The translations under genes were made by a program, and so were the position numbers. Shown here piece by piece: positions 47,928 to 58,468 of a stretch of DNA of 64,000 nucleotides. The notes beneath the pieces were generated by a model. The model did no database searches, was not told the origin of the DNA, and was given only the letters and a program-made list of their open reading frames with translations. How positions within the stretch are numbered: position 1 is the first letter of the stretch; each line of letters starts with the position of its first letter. The stretch comes from Stenogyne calaminthoides (lineage: Eukaryota; Streptophyta; Magnoliopsida; Lamiales; Lamiaceae): positions 30,241,698-30,305,697 of the forward strand of contig JBBCBC010000026.1 of assembly GCA_037126765.1 (NCBI GenBank), in the 5' to 3' direction.

Positions 47928-48147
47928 ATATGGTGATTATCGGCCGCGGTCCCACCCCCAAAGACAGTTTTGTTACGTACCAGGAAAATCACTCAACATT
48001 AATTGTCATACAGAAATTAAGGACATGCGTCTACTTCTCAAGTCAAGGTCTTCTTCTGTAATTTCTTAAAATAATGAAATTTATTCCATGGGAATACTAG
48101 CTAGCTTCATTTACTAAATATATATAAGCATGATGATTGATTATACG
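47928..48147 (+). repeat. Orphan receptor-kinase promoter fragment
   Basis: ATGGTGATTATCGGCCGCGG, CCCACCCCCAAAGACAG, then TTAATTGTCATACAGAAAT and CCATGGGAATACTAG match, in the same order, the upstream regions of B and of C/D. No receptor exon follows; an RNase H-like fragment and a copia element lie there instead. Confidence 0.6.
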
Positions 48148-48275
48148 TCAGGACGCTCTTATGTCATCCATGCAAGATGAATCCCTGTTTGGCGACTTAG
48201 TGGAAGTAGGAAGGCAAATGCTGGCGAGCCGCGGTTGGTTCAAGGTGATGTGGGTTAGTCGAAATGCCAATTCTG
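48148..48275 (+). pseudogene. Fragment of a plant LINE-type RNase H domain
   Basis: The plus frame reads DALMSSMQDESLFGDLVEVG and then SRGWFKVMWVSRNANS. This resembles the C-terminal part of the RVT_3/RNase H domain found in plant LINEs and their relatives (usually ending WVxRxANxVAHxLA). It stops exactly at the left border of the small copia element, so it may have been cut by that insertion; the expected continuation is not evident at 50052. Confidence 0.45.
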
Positions 48276-50051
48276 TGTTAGGAATTTAAGCAAGCAATTA
48301 TGGAGAAAATAATGGAACTACGGAATTAAGAGACAAACAATTTAATTACCCAAATAAGAGGGATCCATCACGCCTCGGGGCACAACCAAGCCGTGGAGAG
48401 ATCTAATATATCGATACGATAGTAAGTACTGGCAAGATATAACGTGAGGTGGTTATTTATACAAAACCCGAATCGGGAACCGTGGGGGGCCAAAACCCTG
48501 GGGATTTGGCCCATCCTCGCCGAAACCCTATTTCCGCTCCCAGTCGCCCGAACCGCCACCAGCCCCTTGGTCGAGCGTTCTCGCTTTATCACATACATTG
48601 CTCGAAATACTCATGGCGCTGATAGAGGCGCCGCCGAACAGCATACCCGCCATTGCCGAAGCGCCTCGGCTCGTGATCCCGCTTTCACCTGCGCCCATAA
48701 CCCAACAATCTCCCACCGAGATCAACCGAGATCGCACTGAGCGAAGCGCACGACTCAACTAGGTTTAACGCCTTGTCCTCCCCTGACTCATTCCGAACGC
48801 CTTGTCCTCCCTGCGCCATTTCGCAACTCGAGACTCCAACAATCTCCCACCCCAGATTGACTCCAACTATAACTTCGCCTTCCCAATCTCATCTAAGAAA
48901 ACCACGACTTCGAGCAATGTCCCTCAACGTTTGACTTCAATCCACACTTGATCCAAGCAACGCCCCACAACATCCTTCTCGAACTCGCAGATCATCATGC
49001 CCACAAGACCGCAGAACTGGACTCTCACGTCCATTCGATCCAAGCAATGCCCCTCAACGCTTTTTTATTCGCACTGAACCAAACAACGCCCCACAACATT
49101 CCTTTGAATCATTCGCCACCGACATCGGCATCGATCTCGACACGTGTCTAACGTCCATCTTGATCTTTGCGATCCAACCTCGACATAACGATCTCAACCA
49201 CTTGTCAAAGCCCATCTTGATCTTGCATGAAACCCGATATAACGATCTCGTGATGCATGTGTCTAACGCCATCTTGATCTTTGATCTAACCCGATACAAC
49301 GATCTCAAATGACGCCATGTCAATGCCCATCTTGATCTTGATCCAACCACCTACCCAAGCAACGCCCCCATACTCATGAATCGCCACGGAACCCGCGACC
49401 TGGGGCTTTAGTCAGCGGTTACGCCGACCAACCAAATTTTGCGGCGAGCTTGTGCATTCTCGGGCGTTAACGATGGTTGTGCGGCCGCGACAATCAATCG
49501 ACAAATCAAAATTGCGTTCCATCAAGCTTCTCAACAAAGATTTCCTTTAGCCAATATAATTGCTCCCACCTAGATCCCCGAAAGCATGATGCTCGATACC
49601 TGGGTGTTAGGAATTTAGCAAGCAATTATGGAGAAAATAATGGAACCACCAATTAAGAGACAAAACAATTTGTTTCTATCGATTCGTCGGATCGGCCACG
49701 TCTGAGGGCACTACCAAGCCGAGAGATCTACTATATCGTATAAGATAGTGCAAAGTAGTCAAAGATACTGATGGGGAGTTAGGGTTATTTATACAAAAAA
49801 ACGGACCGAAAAGCGGGCTAAAACTCTAGATTTAGCCCATCCCGCCGAAACCCTATTTAAAAGCGTCCAGCCCTCCGGAACCGCCGACCTCAGCCCTTGG
49901 TCGAGCGGTTCTTCGATCACATACATTGCTCGAGCACCCTCATGTAGTCTTCCGATAGGGGCCTTCGACCGAAGACACCTCCGACCTCGAAATACCGGTC
50001 GCGCTCTCTCCCGGCCTCCCCGCCCGTTTACCTCGTTCCCATAACCCAACA
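48276..50051 (-). mobile_element. Small non-autonomous copia-type element (TRIM/LARD-like), 1.78 kb
   Basis: Two LTRs, 48276-48707 (432 bp) and 49605-50051 (447 bp), both start TGTTAGGAATTTA and end CCCATAACCCAACA. Orientation is minus: next to the right LTR the minus strand reads AGGTATCGAGC (49602-49592), near the tRNA-iMet primer site TGGTATCAGAGC. Next to the left LTR it reads TCGGTGGGAGATTG (48721-48708), a typical copia polypurine tract. The 897-bp interior has no gag or pol. The LTRs differ at many sites, so the insertion is old. No target duplication is seen (TTCTG left, TTTAC right). Confidence 0.85.
49140..49350. repeat. Degenerate 60-70-bp tandem repeats inside the small copia element
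   Basis: Units built on GCCATCTTGATCTTTG, then AACCCGATATAACGATCTC recur at about 49154, 49210, 49268 and 49327. A second motif, ATCCAAGCAACGCCCCACAA, recurs at about 48952, 49038, 49078 and 49354. These open short frames on both strands that have no coding sense. Confidence 0.7.
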
Positions 50052-50822
50052 TTTACGCGGGACATAATTTAGCACGGATTTTTCGTTAACACGATAGTCC
50101 GTATTGTTGGGTCGTCTTATCCGTTAATGGATGGCCTTTCTTGACATTTGTGATCGATGCTTGTAAGCTTTTTTTTTTTTTTTTTAAATGTACGCCTATG
50201 ACATTCTTCCTTCCTTTATCTTCACATTAATCACATATCACATACTTTGTTAACGATACTGTCCATAAGACAGAATTTTCAAAAGAGCATTGAGATTTGC
50301 ATTAATTAGTAGTAGGATTTATAGTGTATGTTTCCTAATTAATTTGTAGCGTTAGCTTGGGGGTAAAATGCTCACCGCACATATTCCAAATTTTTGGAAT
50401 ATTATCTCTTAAAATTGCTTGGAACAGGAGAGATAATACTATGAAGTATGTGAATTATATTCCATAGGAATGTTATCTTCATTTGTTATATATGTATGGT
50501 GATGATAAGTCATAGCCCCACTGTCAAACACTTCAAGTCTTCCCAGTTATAGCCCCACCCATCCCTCCACCCACCTCCACCTACCCAACCTCAACATAAA
50601 AAATAAATATACTATAATTAAAAAAACATTTGTTTGAAATTATCAAAGAGCTTATACATTTAATTAGCAAAAAACATGACTTATAATCTACTTAAAAATT
50701 ATGTGATTATATTTGGTCTTCCACGCTCTTTTTTCGACCACACGTAAAATTTCAGAGAAGCCGTTACGATTATTGGAGGCTGGAATTGAGTGCATCATCA
50801 CTGGGAGAGGTAGCTTTGGTTC
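50052..50822 (+). pseudogene. Receptor-kinase remnants ending in an isolated kinase P-loop
   Basis: About 50488-50540 (TATGGTGATGATAAGTCATA, GCCCCACTGTC) is a diverged copy of the receptor upstream region. About 50762-50828 reads LLEAGIE, then ITGRGSFGSVY, the glycine-rich loop of the receptor kinases, with no kinase before or after it. The loop runs straight into the C upstream region at GTATATG (50823). It looks like the scar of a recombination inside a kinase exon. The rest is AT-rich. Confidence 0.6.
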
Positions 50823-51212
50823 GGTATATGTTTGTGCTAGAATCAGCTGATCCTTATCTTCAAATATCATATACAACATTGCTAATGATACTTTCAACAT
50901 AATATGCAAATAGTTACTTATCCTAAGGGGTTGATGTAGTTCTGAAATATTGAATGACCTCTATATATGATCATTCACCCTTATCAAAATGTGATTTCTT
51001 TCAAATTTTAAATCTTGAGATCACAAAATACTAGTTCACTAACTCATCACCCAAATTCATATTTTTTAATCCATACTCTGAATATTTTAATTTTATTTCC
51101 TTAATACTCCAGAAGGAATAAAGAAAAATGTTTCCTTCCTCCACGTAGTACAACTATAATATTTATTTAATATTGTGTGGTTATATTCTTCCACATCACC
51201 CGAAACAATTAC

Positions 51213-51415
51213 CAAGTTTCTTGTGAACAAGACTTTTATAATAAGAAAAAAATTAAACAGGACTATTATTTTGAAATTTCCAAGTTTATTGTGAACAAGA
51301 CTTTTATTATCAGAAAAATTAGAACAGGAAAAGTATTATTTTGGAATTTTCAAGTTAATTGTGAAAAGAACTTCTTTAAATAGAAAAACTAGAGCAAGAT
51401 ATCATTTTGGACGGG
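51213..51415 (+). repeat. Three tandem copies of a 68-70-bp repeat upstream of kinase C (also at 55671-55870 for D)
   Basis: Units start CAAGTTTCTTGTGAACAAGA at 51213, CAAGTTTATTGTGAACAAGA at 51281 and CAAGTTAATTGTGAAAAGAA at 51351. One related unit lies near 46780 downstream of B. They sit about 300-490 bp upstream of the start codons of C and D. A short open frame across them is not a gene. Confidence 0.85.
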
Positions 51416-51699
51416 TGAAATAATACAAATCATAAATATACACATATATTGATAAATATTAATTAAAATTGTATAATTGAGTTTGGAACTCCCATGTCTC
51501 AAAATTTGATACGTAACAAATAAAATCTTAATACATACAGGGGGGGATAACAGTCGAGTCAATATTAACTAATTGTCATTATACTGAAATGGACGTCTCT
51601 GTTACTCTAGTCCATGGGAATATTTGCTCCATTTATTATATATTCGCAGGGTGATTCATTATAATAAGCAAGTGCATGCAACACATTGAGTACTGCATC

Positions 51700-54600
51700 A
51701 TGGGAAAAGTATTAGCTTCAATCTTGATGTTTTTTTTATGCTAGACTTTGCATTGCTGCATCTCTCAATATGTCGAATACAGACATGTCCTCTTTTTAGC
51801 TCTCAAATCGGGCTTCAGTTCCGATATTTTTAGCCAAAAACTGGTCACAAGAAACCCCTTTCTGTAACTGGATTGGTGTCACTTGCAGTCGAAGGCACGT
51901 ACGAGTAACAGCCTTGGATCTCTCCAGCATGGGCTTACGAGGAACCATTGCTGGGGAAATCGGGAACCTCTCATTCCTGACATACTTATACATCAACAAC
52001 AACAGCATCAGTGGGTCTATCCCACGTGAAATCGGGCACTTGACACGCCTACGCGTCCTAAACTTGTCCTCCAATCACTTCACCGATCACATTCCCCTAA
52101 CTTTTGGGAACCTCTCACACCTTCAAACACTGGATTTAAATGCAAATCAATTAACAGGTATGTATGTTTCATTATGATCTGGCTTCTTCCTTTTGTTTTT
52201 AAAGAGTAGTACAGGAAAAGAGTTAATTGTGTGACACGTGTCGTTCTCTCATCAATTTCGACACATTGATATTGATACACATTCATATGCGTATTGAGGC
52301 TGAAGTTGAGCCTAAAATTGTGTGATACTGGATTTGTGTTAGGTGAATTGTCTTCAACAATCTTCAATATATCTTCTCTGTTATACTTTGATGTGGGAAG
52401 CAACCATATGTCTGGCCCAATTCCAAAACATATATGCTTCCAATCTGCAAAGCTTCAAATCATGGGGCTTTACTTGAATCATTTTGAAGGAGACTTCCCT
52501 TCCGCTGTAACCCATTGTCATTCTCTTGAAGTGGTATCTATCGTAGGCAACAATTTTACAGGGAACATTCCAACTGAGTTTTGGAACTTATCTGCCATTC
52601 AAGTGGCCAGATTAGGGCGTAACAAATTTACAGGTACTATTCCTCCCTCAATTGCCAATCTGACCAATTTGGTGAAGTTCTCCATTGCTGGCAACAATTT
52701 TTATGGGACAATTCCTTGTGAAATTGGACAACTATCCAGTTTAACAGTCTTAGATCTTGAGGTGAATAAGTTAAATGGTGAAGTACCCCAATCTATTTTC
52801 AATATCTCCAGCCTTCAATTACTTGGCTTTGGATTCAACAACTTGTCTGGCTATCTTCCGTTGTCAATAGATAAAGGCCTTCCCAACATTGAGAAATTCC
52901 TCATTCCTAATAATCAGTTTCATGGAAACATTCCGAGCTCAATCTCAAACCTCTCCAAACTCATAGTACTTGAGCTTGGTTATAACTCATTCACCGGACA
53001 TATACCAATAACTCTTGGCAACTTGCCTCAACTACAGTTGCTGAATTTGGGTGTGAATCAATTCACAAATAATATTTCAGTGCCGGAACAAGACTTCCTC
53101 TCGTCTTTGACAGCTTGCAACTTTCTAGAGTCTATAGAGGTATCATACAATCCTATAAGCGGAGTCCTCCCAAAATCCTTAGGCTCGGCCAATCTATCCG
53201 CATCCCCTTCAACGATTCAATGCCTTATCTTGTAGAATCAGAAGCCCACTCCCCAATGAGATAGGCAACTTGACCAACTTGATTAATTTAGGCCTCGGAG
53301 ATAATGAGTTAACGGGAGCATTTCCAGCGGCACTTGGAAATTTAAGAAGCTTGCAGGGGTTGCATATGTATGGTAATAAGTTGCAGGGCTCCATCCCCCA
53401 TGCCATATGCAATATGGGAAATCTGTATTTCTTAAATTTGTGGGGTAATTATTTAACTGGAGCACTTCCAAGGTGTTTAGCAAACCTTTCCATGTTGAGA
53501 ATAATTGATTTGTCTCGCAATGAACTCAATTTCACGATTCCACCAACTTGGTTTCATGAGCATATTGAAAGGATATACATCTCTAATAATTTCATTCATG
53601 GTTCTCTACCTGGAGAAATTGGCAATCTCAAGGACCTAATAGAGTTGAGTTTATCAGGAAATCAACTCTCTGGTGAAATTCCAACTCCTATTTCACATCT
53701 TCAGAAACTAATCGTTTTGTCTTTGTCAAATAACAAATTGAATGGATCCATACTTGATTCTTTTGCTGATTTGAAGGATCTGCAATACTTGGACTTGTCC
53801 CACAACCATCTCTCGGGTCCAATTCCCATATCATTGGAGAAACTTGAATCTCTTGATTACTTCAATATTTCATTCAATGAGCTCACCGGTGAAATTCCAG
53901 AAGGAGGGTCTTTTCTCAACTTCACACCTGAGTTTTTTGCTGGTAACAAAGGTTTGTGCGGAGTTCCTCGATTTAAAGTGGGTCCATGCAAAAGAAGTAA
54001 GTCCACACCTTCAAGTAAGAAACAACATTTAAAATACATTCTACCAGTGATAGCTTCAGCAATTGTTGCTTCCACTATTCTCACCTTTGTTCTGAGACGT
54101 CGTGGTAAAAAGCTCCCTCCTTCATCTCGGTTTGATTTGCCTTTGGTAGTCATGCCTGAAAGGATCTCATATAGTGATATTCTACGTGCCACAAACAACC
54201 TTGATGAACAAAACTTGATTGGCAGAGGTAGCTTCGGTTCAGTGTACATGGCTAATTTTTCTGATGCTATGGTAGCTGCAGTAAAGGTTTTCAATTTAGA
54301 TGTACAAGGTGCATTCACGAGCTTTGACACAGAATGTCAGATTCTCCGAAGCATTCGTCACAGAAATCTTGTGAAGGTCATTACGTCTTGTTCCAACCTT
54401 GATTTTTAAGGCATTGGTGATGACATACATGCCCAAAGGCAACCTTGAAAGATGGCTTTACTCTGAGAATTGTTCATTGAACATTTTGCAAAGATTAGGA
54501 ATGATGATGGATGTGGCATGTGCGGTGGAGTATCTACATGAAGGTTATACATCTCCCATTGTGCATTGCGATTTAAAGCCTAACAACATTCTTGTGGACG

Positions 54601-55150
54601 AAGACATGGTTGCACATGTAGGGGACTTTGGGATTTCCAAGCTCTTGACTCAAGAACAGAGAATGCTACAAACCAGAACTCTGGGTACCGTTGGGTACAT
54701 TGCACCAGGTAATAATCTCTGATACAAACTCATTAAATTAATTAGGTGGGGACTATTTATTGCATATGTTTGATCTCATTCACCTCGTATGCAGAGTATG
54801 GATCAGAAGGACATGTATCGACCATGGTTGACGTCTACAGCTACGGGATATTGTTGATGGAAGTATTTACAAGAAGAAGGCCAACTGATGACATGTTTTC
54901 AGGAGAGTTAACAATGAGGAGGTGGGTGTTTGAATCAATCCCAAATTCAATAATGCAGATTGTCGATCGCGAGCTACTAATTGATATGGATGACCAAAGG
55001 AGTAGAGCCAGACATGAAAGGTGCTTGACATCAGCGATGGAAGTAGCTCTAGAATGCACATCAGATTTGGCAGAGGAGAGGCCTAATATCAAAGATGTTG
55101 TAGCAAGGATCAACAGGATCATGACCAACTTATCAAATCGCAACACCTGA
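51700..55150 (+). pseudogene. LRR receptor kinase C (LRR-XII, non-RD), frame broken only at homopolymers
   Basis: Exons: 51700-52157, 52343-54708 and 54795-55150. Order: signal peptide, N-cap (C.WIGVTCSRRH), LRRs, membrane segment (YILPVIASAIVASTILTFVL), then kinase with GRGSFGSVY, HCDLKPNN (non-RD) and DFGISK. Expected length about 1059 residues, from the D exon lengths. Every break is one base in a run: T8 where D has T7 (about 51729), a base missing at about 51793, an extra T at about 51828, C4 for C3 (about 53213) and T5 for T4 (about 54405). So C is either a very young pseudogene or a working gene with sequence errors. Its kinase differs from A's at very few residues, while its 5' part matches D. 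Confidence 0.8.
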
Positions 55151-58100
55151 AACGAAGAAATCCAAGTGGCTGAGATCGTTTTACATTAAATAAAGTTACT
55201 TTTGTTTAGGCTTATTGTTGCGTGTAGTGTAGCTATGAATATGTATTATCTTTTTGCTTGGTCCATATATAAATTGTTCAAGTATATGTTTGTGCTAGAA
55301 TCAGCTGATCCTTATCTTCAAATATCATATACAACATTGCTAATGATACTTTCAACATAATATGCAAATAGTTACTTATCCTAAGGGGTTGATGTAGTTC
55401 TGAAATATTGAATGACCTCTATATATGATCATTCACCCTTATCAAAATGTGATTTCTTTCAAATTTTAAATCTTGAGATCACAAAATACTAGTTCACTAA
55501 CTCATCACCCAAATTCATATTTTTTAATCCATACTCTGAATATTTTAATTTTATTTCCTTAATACTCCAGAAGGAATAAAGAAAAATGTTTCCTTCCTCC
55601 ACGTAGTACAACTATAATATTTATTTAATATTGTGTGGTTATATTCTTCCACATCACCCGAAACAATTACCAAGTTTCTTGTGAACAAGACTTTTATAAT
55701 AAGAAAAAATTAAACAGGACTATTATTTTGAAATTTCCAAGTTTATTGTGAACAAGACTTTTATTATCAGAAAAAATTAGAACAGGAAAAGTATTATTTT
55801 GGAATTTTCAAGTTAATTGTGAAAAGAACTTTTTAAATAGAAAAACTAGAGCAAGATATCATTTTGGACGGGTGAAATAATACAAATCATAAATATACAC
55901 ATATATTGATAAATATTAATTAAAATTGTATAATTGAGTTTGGAACTCCCATGTCTCAAAATTTGATACGTAACAAATAAAATCTTAATACATACAGGGG
56001 GGATAACAGTCGAGTCAATATTAACTAATTGTCATTATACTGAAATGGACGTCTCTGTTACTCTAGTCCATGGGAATATTTGCTCCATTTATTATATATT
56101 CGCAGGGTGATTCATTATAATAAGCAAGTGCATGCAACACATTGAGTACTGCATCATGGGAAAAGTATTAGCTTCAATCTTGATGTTTTTTTATGCTAGA
56201 CTTTGCATTGCTGCATCTCTCAATATGTCGAATACAGACATGTCCTCTCTTTTAGCTCTCAAATCGGGCTTCAGTTCCGATATTTTAGCCAAAAACTGGT
56301 CACAAGAAACCCCTTTCTGTAACTGGATTGGTGTCACTTGCAGTCGAAGGCACGTACGAGTAACAGCCTTGGATCTCTCCAGCATGGGCTTACGAGGAAC
56401 CATTGCTGGGGAAATCGGGAACCTCTCATTCCTGACATACTTATACATCAACAACAACAGCATCAGTGGGTCTATCCCACGTGAAATCGGGCACTTGACA
56501 CGCCTACGCGTCCTAAACTTGTCCTCCAATCACTTCACCGATCACATTCCCCTAACTTTTGGGAACCTCTCACACCTTCAAACACTGGATTTAAATGCAA
56601 ATCAATTAACAGGTATGTATGTTTCATTATGATCTGGCTTCTTCTTTTGTTTTTAAAGAGTAGTACAGGAAAAGAGTTAATTGTGTGACACGTGTCGTTC
56701 TCTCATCAATTTCGACACATTGATATTGATACACATTCATATGCGTATTGAGGCTGAAGTTGAGCCTAAAATTGTGTGATACTGGATTTGTGTTAGGTGA
56801 ATTGTCTTCAACAATCTTCAATATATCTTCTCTGTTATACTTTGATGTGGCAAGCAACCATATGTCTGGCCCAATTCCAAAACATATATGCTTCCAATCT
56901 GCAAAGCTTCAAATCATGGGGCTTTACTTGAATCATTTTGAAGGAGACTTCCCTTCCGCTGTAACCCATTGTCATTCTCTTGAAGTGGTATCTATCGGAG
57001 GCAACAATTTTAAAGGGAACATTCCAACTGAGTTTTGGAACTTATCTGCCATTCAAGTGGCCAGATTAGGGCGTAACAAATTTACAGGTACTATTCCTCC
57101 CTCAATTGCCAATCTGACCAATTTGGTGACGTTCTCCATTAGTGGCAACAATTTTTATGGGACAATTCCTTGTGAAATTGGACAACTATCCAGTTTAACA
57201 GTCTTAAATCTTGAGATGAATAAGTTAAATGGTGAAGTACCCCAATCTATTTTCAATATCTCCAGCCTTCAATTACTTGGCTTTGGATTCAACAACTTGT
57301 CTGGCTATCTTCCGTTGTCAATAGATAAAGGCCTTCCCAACATTGAGCAATTATATGTTTCTAATAATCAGTTTTATGGAAACATTCCGAGCTCAATCTC
57401 AAACCTCTCCAAACTCACTCAACTTGAGCTTTATAATAACTCATTCACCGGACATATACCAATAACTCTTGGCAACTTGCCTCAACTACAGTGGCTGAAT
57501 TTGGGTGTGAATCAATTCACAAATAATATTTCAGTGCCGGAACAAGACTTCCTCTCGTCTTTGACAGCTTGCAACTTTCTAGAGTCTATACAGGTATCAC
57601 TCAATCCTATAAGCGGAGTCCTCCCAAAATCCTTAGGCTCGGCCAATCTATCCGCATCCCTTCAAGGATTCAATGCCTTATCTTGTAGAATCAGAAGCCC
57701 ACTCCCCAATGAGATAGGCAACTTTACCAACTTGATTAATTTAGGCCTCGGAGATAATGAGTTAACGGGAGCATTTCCAGCGGCACTTGGAAATTTAAGA
57801 AGCTTGCAGGGGTTGCATATGTATGGTAATAAGTTGCAGGGCTCCATCCCCCATGCCATATGCAATATGGGAAATCTGTATTTCTTAAATTTGTGGGGTA
57901 ATTATTTAACTGGAGCACTTCCAAGGTGTTTAGCAAACCTTTCCATGTTGAGAAAAATTGATTTGTCTCGCAATGAACTCAATTTCACGATTCCACCAAC
58001 TTTGTGGTTTCATGAGCATATTCAAACAATATACATCTCTAACAATTTCATTCATGGTTCTCTACCTGGAGAAATTGGCAATCTCAAGGACCTGATAGAG

Positions 58101-58468
58101 TTGAATTTATCAGGAAATCAACTCTCTGGTGAAATTCCAACTCCTATTTCACAACTTCAGAAACTAATCGTTTTGTCTTTGTCAAATAACAAATTGAATG
58201 GATCCATACTTGATTCTTTTGCTGATTTGAAGGATCTGCAACACTTGGACTTGTCCCACAACCATCTCTCGGGTCCCATTCCCACGTCATTGGAGAAACT
58301 TGCAAATCTTAATTACTTCAACGTTTCATTCAATGAGCTCACTGGTGAAATTCCAGATGCAGGGCCTTTTCTCAACTTCGCGCCTGATGCTTTTGCTGGT
58401 AACAAAGGTTTGTGCGGAGTTCCTCGATTCAGAGTGGGTGCATGCAAAAGAAGTAAGTCCACACCTTC

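Larger units (their letters stand above)
50823..55281 (+). repeat. Tandem segmental duplication unit carrying kinase C (next unit starts at 55282)
   Basis: From GTATATGTTTGTGCTAGAAT at 50823 the sequence is nearly identical to that from 55282 for about 3 kb, covering the upstream region, exon 1, intron 1 and most LRRs (offset about 4456-4459). Differences in the non-coding part are mostly run-length changes in A, T, C or G homopolymers. Similarity falls off near 53750-53970. Confidence 0.9.

Noticed and set aside
48444..49350. Open frames on both strands in the small copia element
   Set aside because: They follow LTR and tandem-repeat sequence and lack gag or pol motifs.
51177..51383. 68-codon open frame upstream of kinase C
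   Set aside because: It is the translation of the 68-70-bp tandem repeat; the D copy has different run lengths that break the frame.
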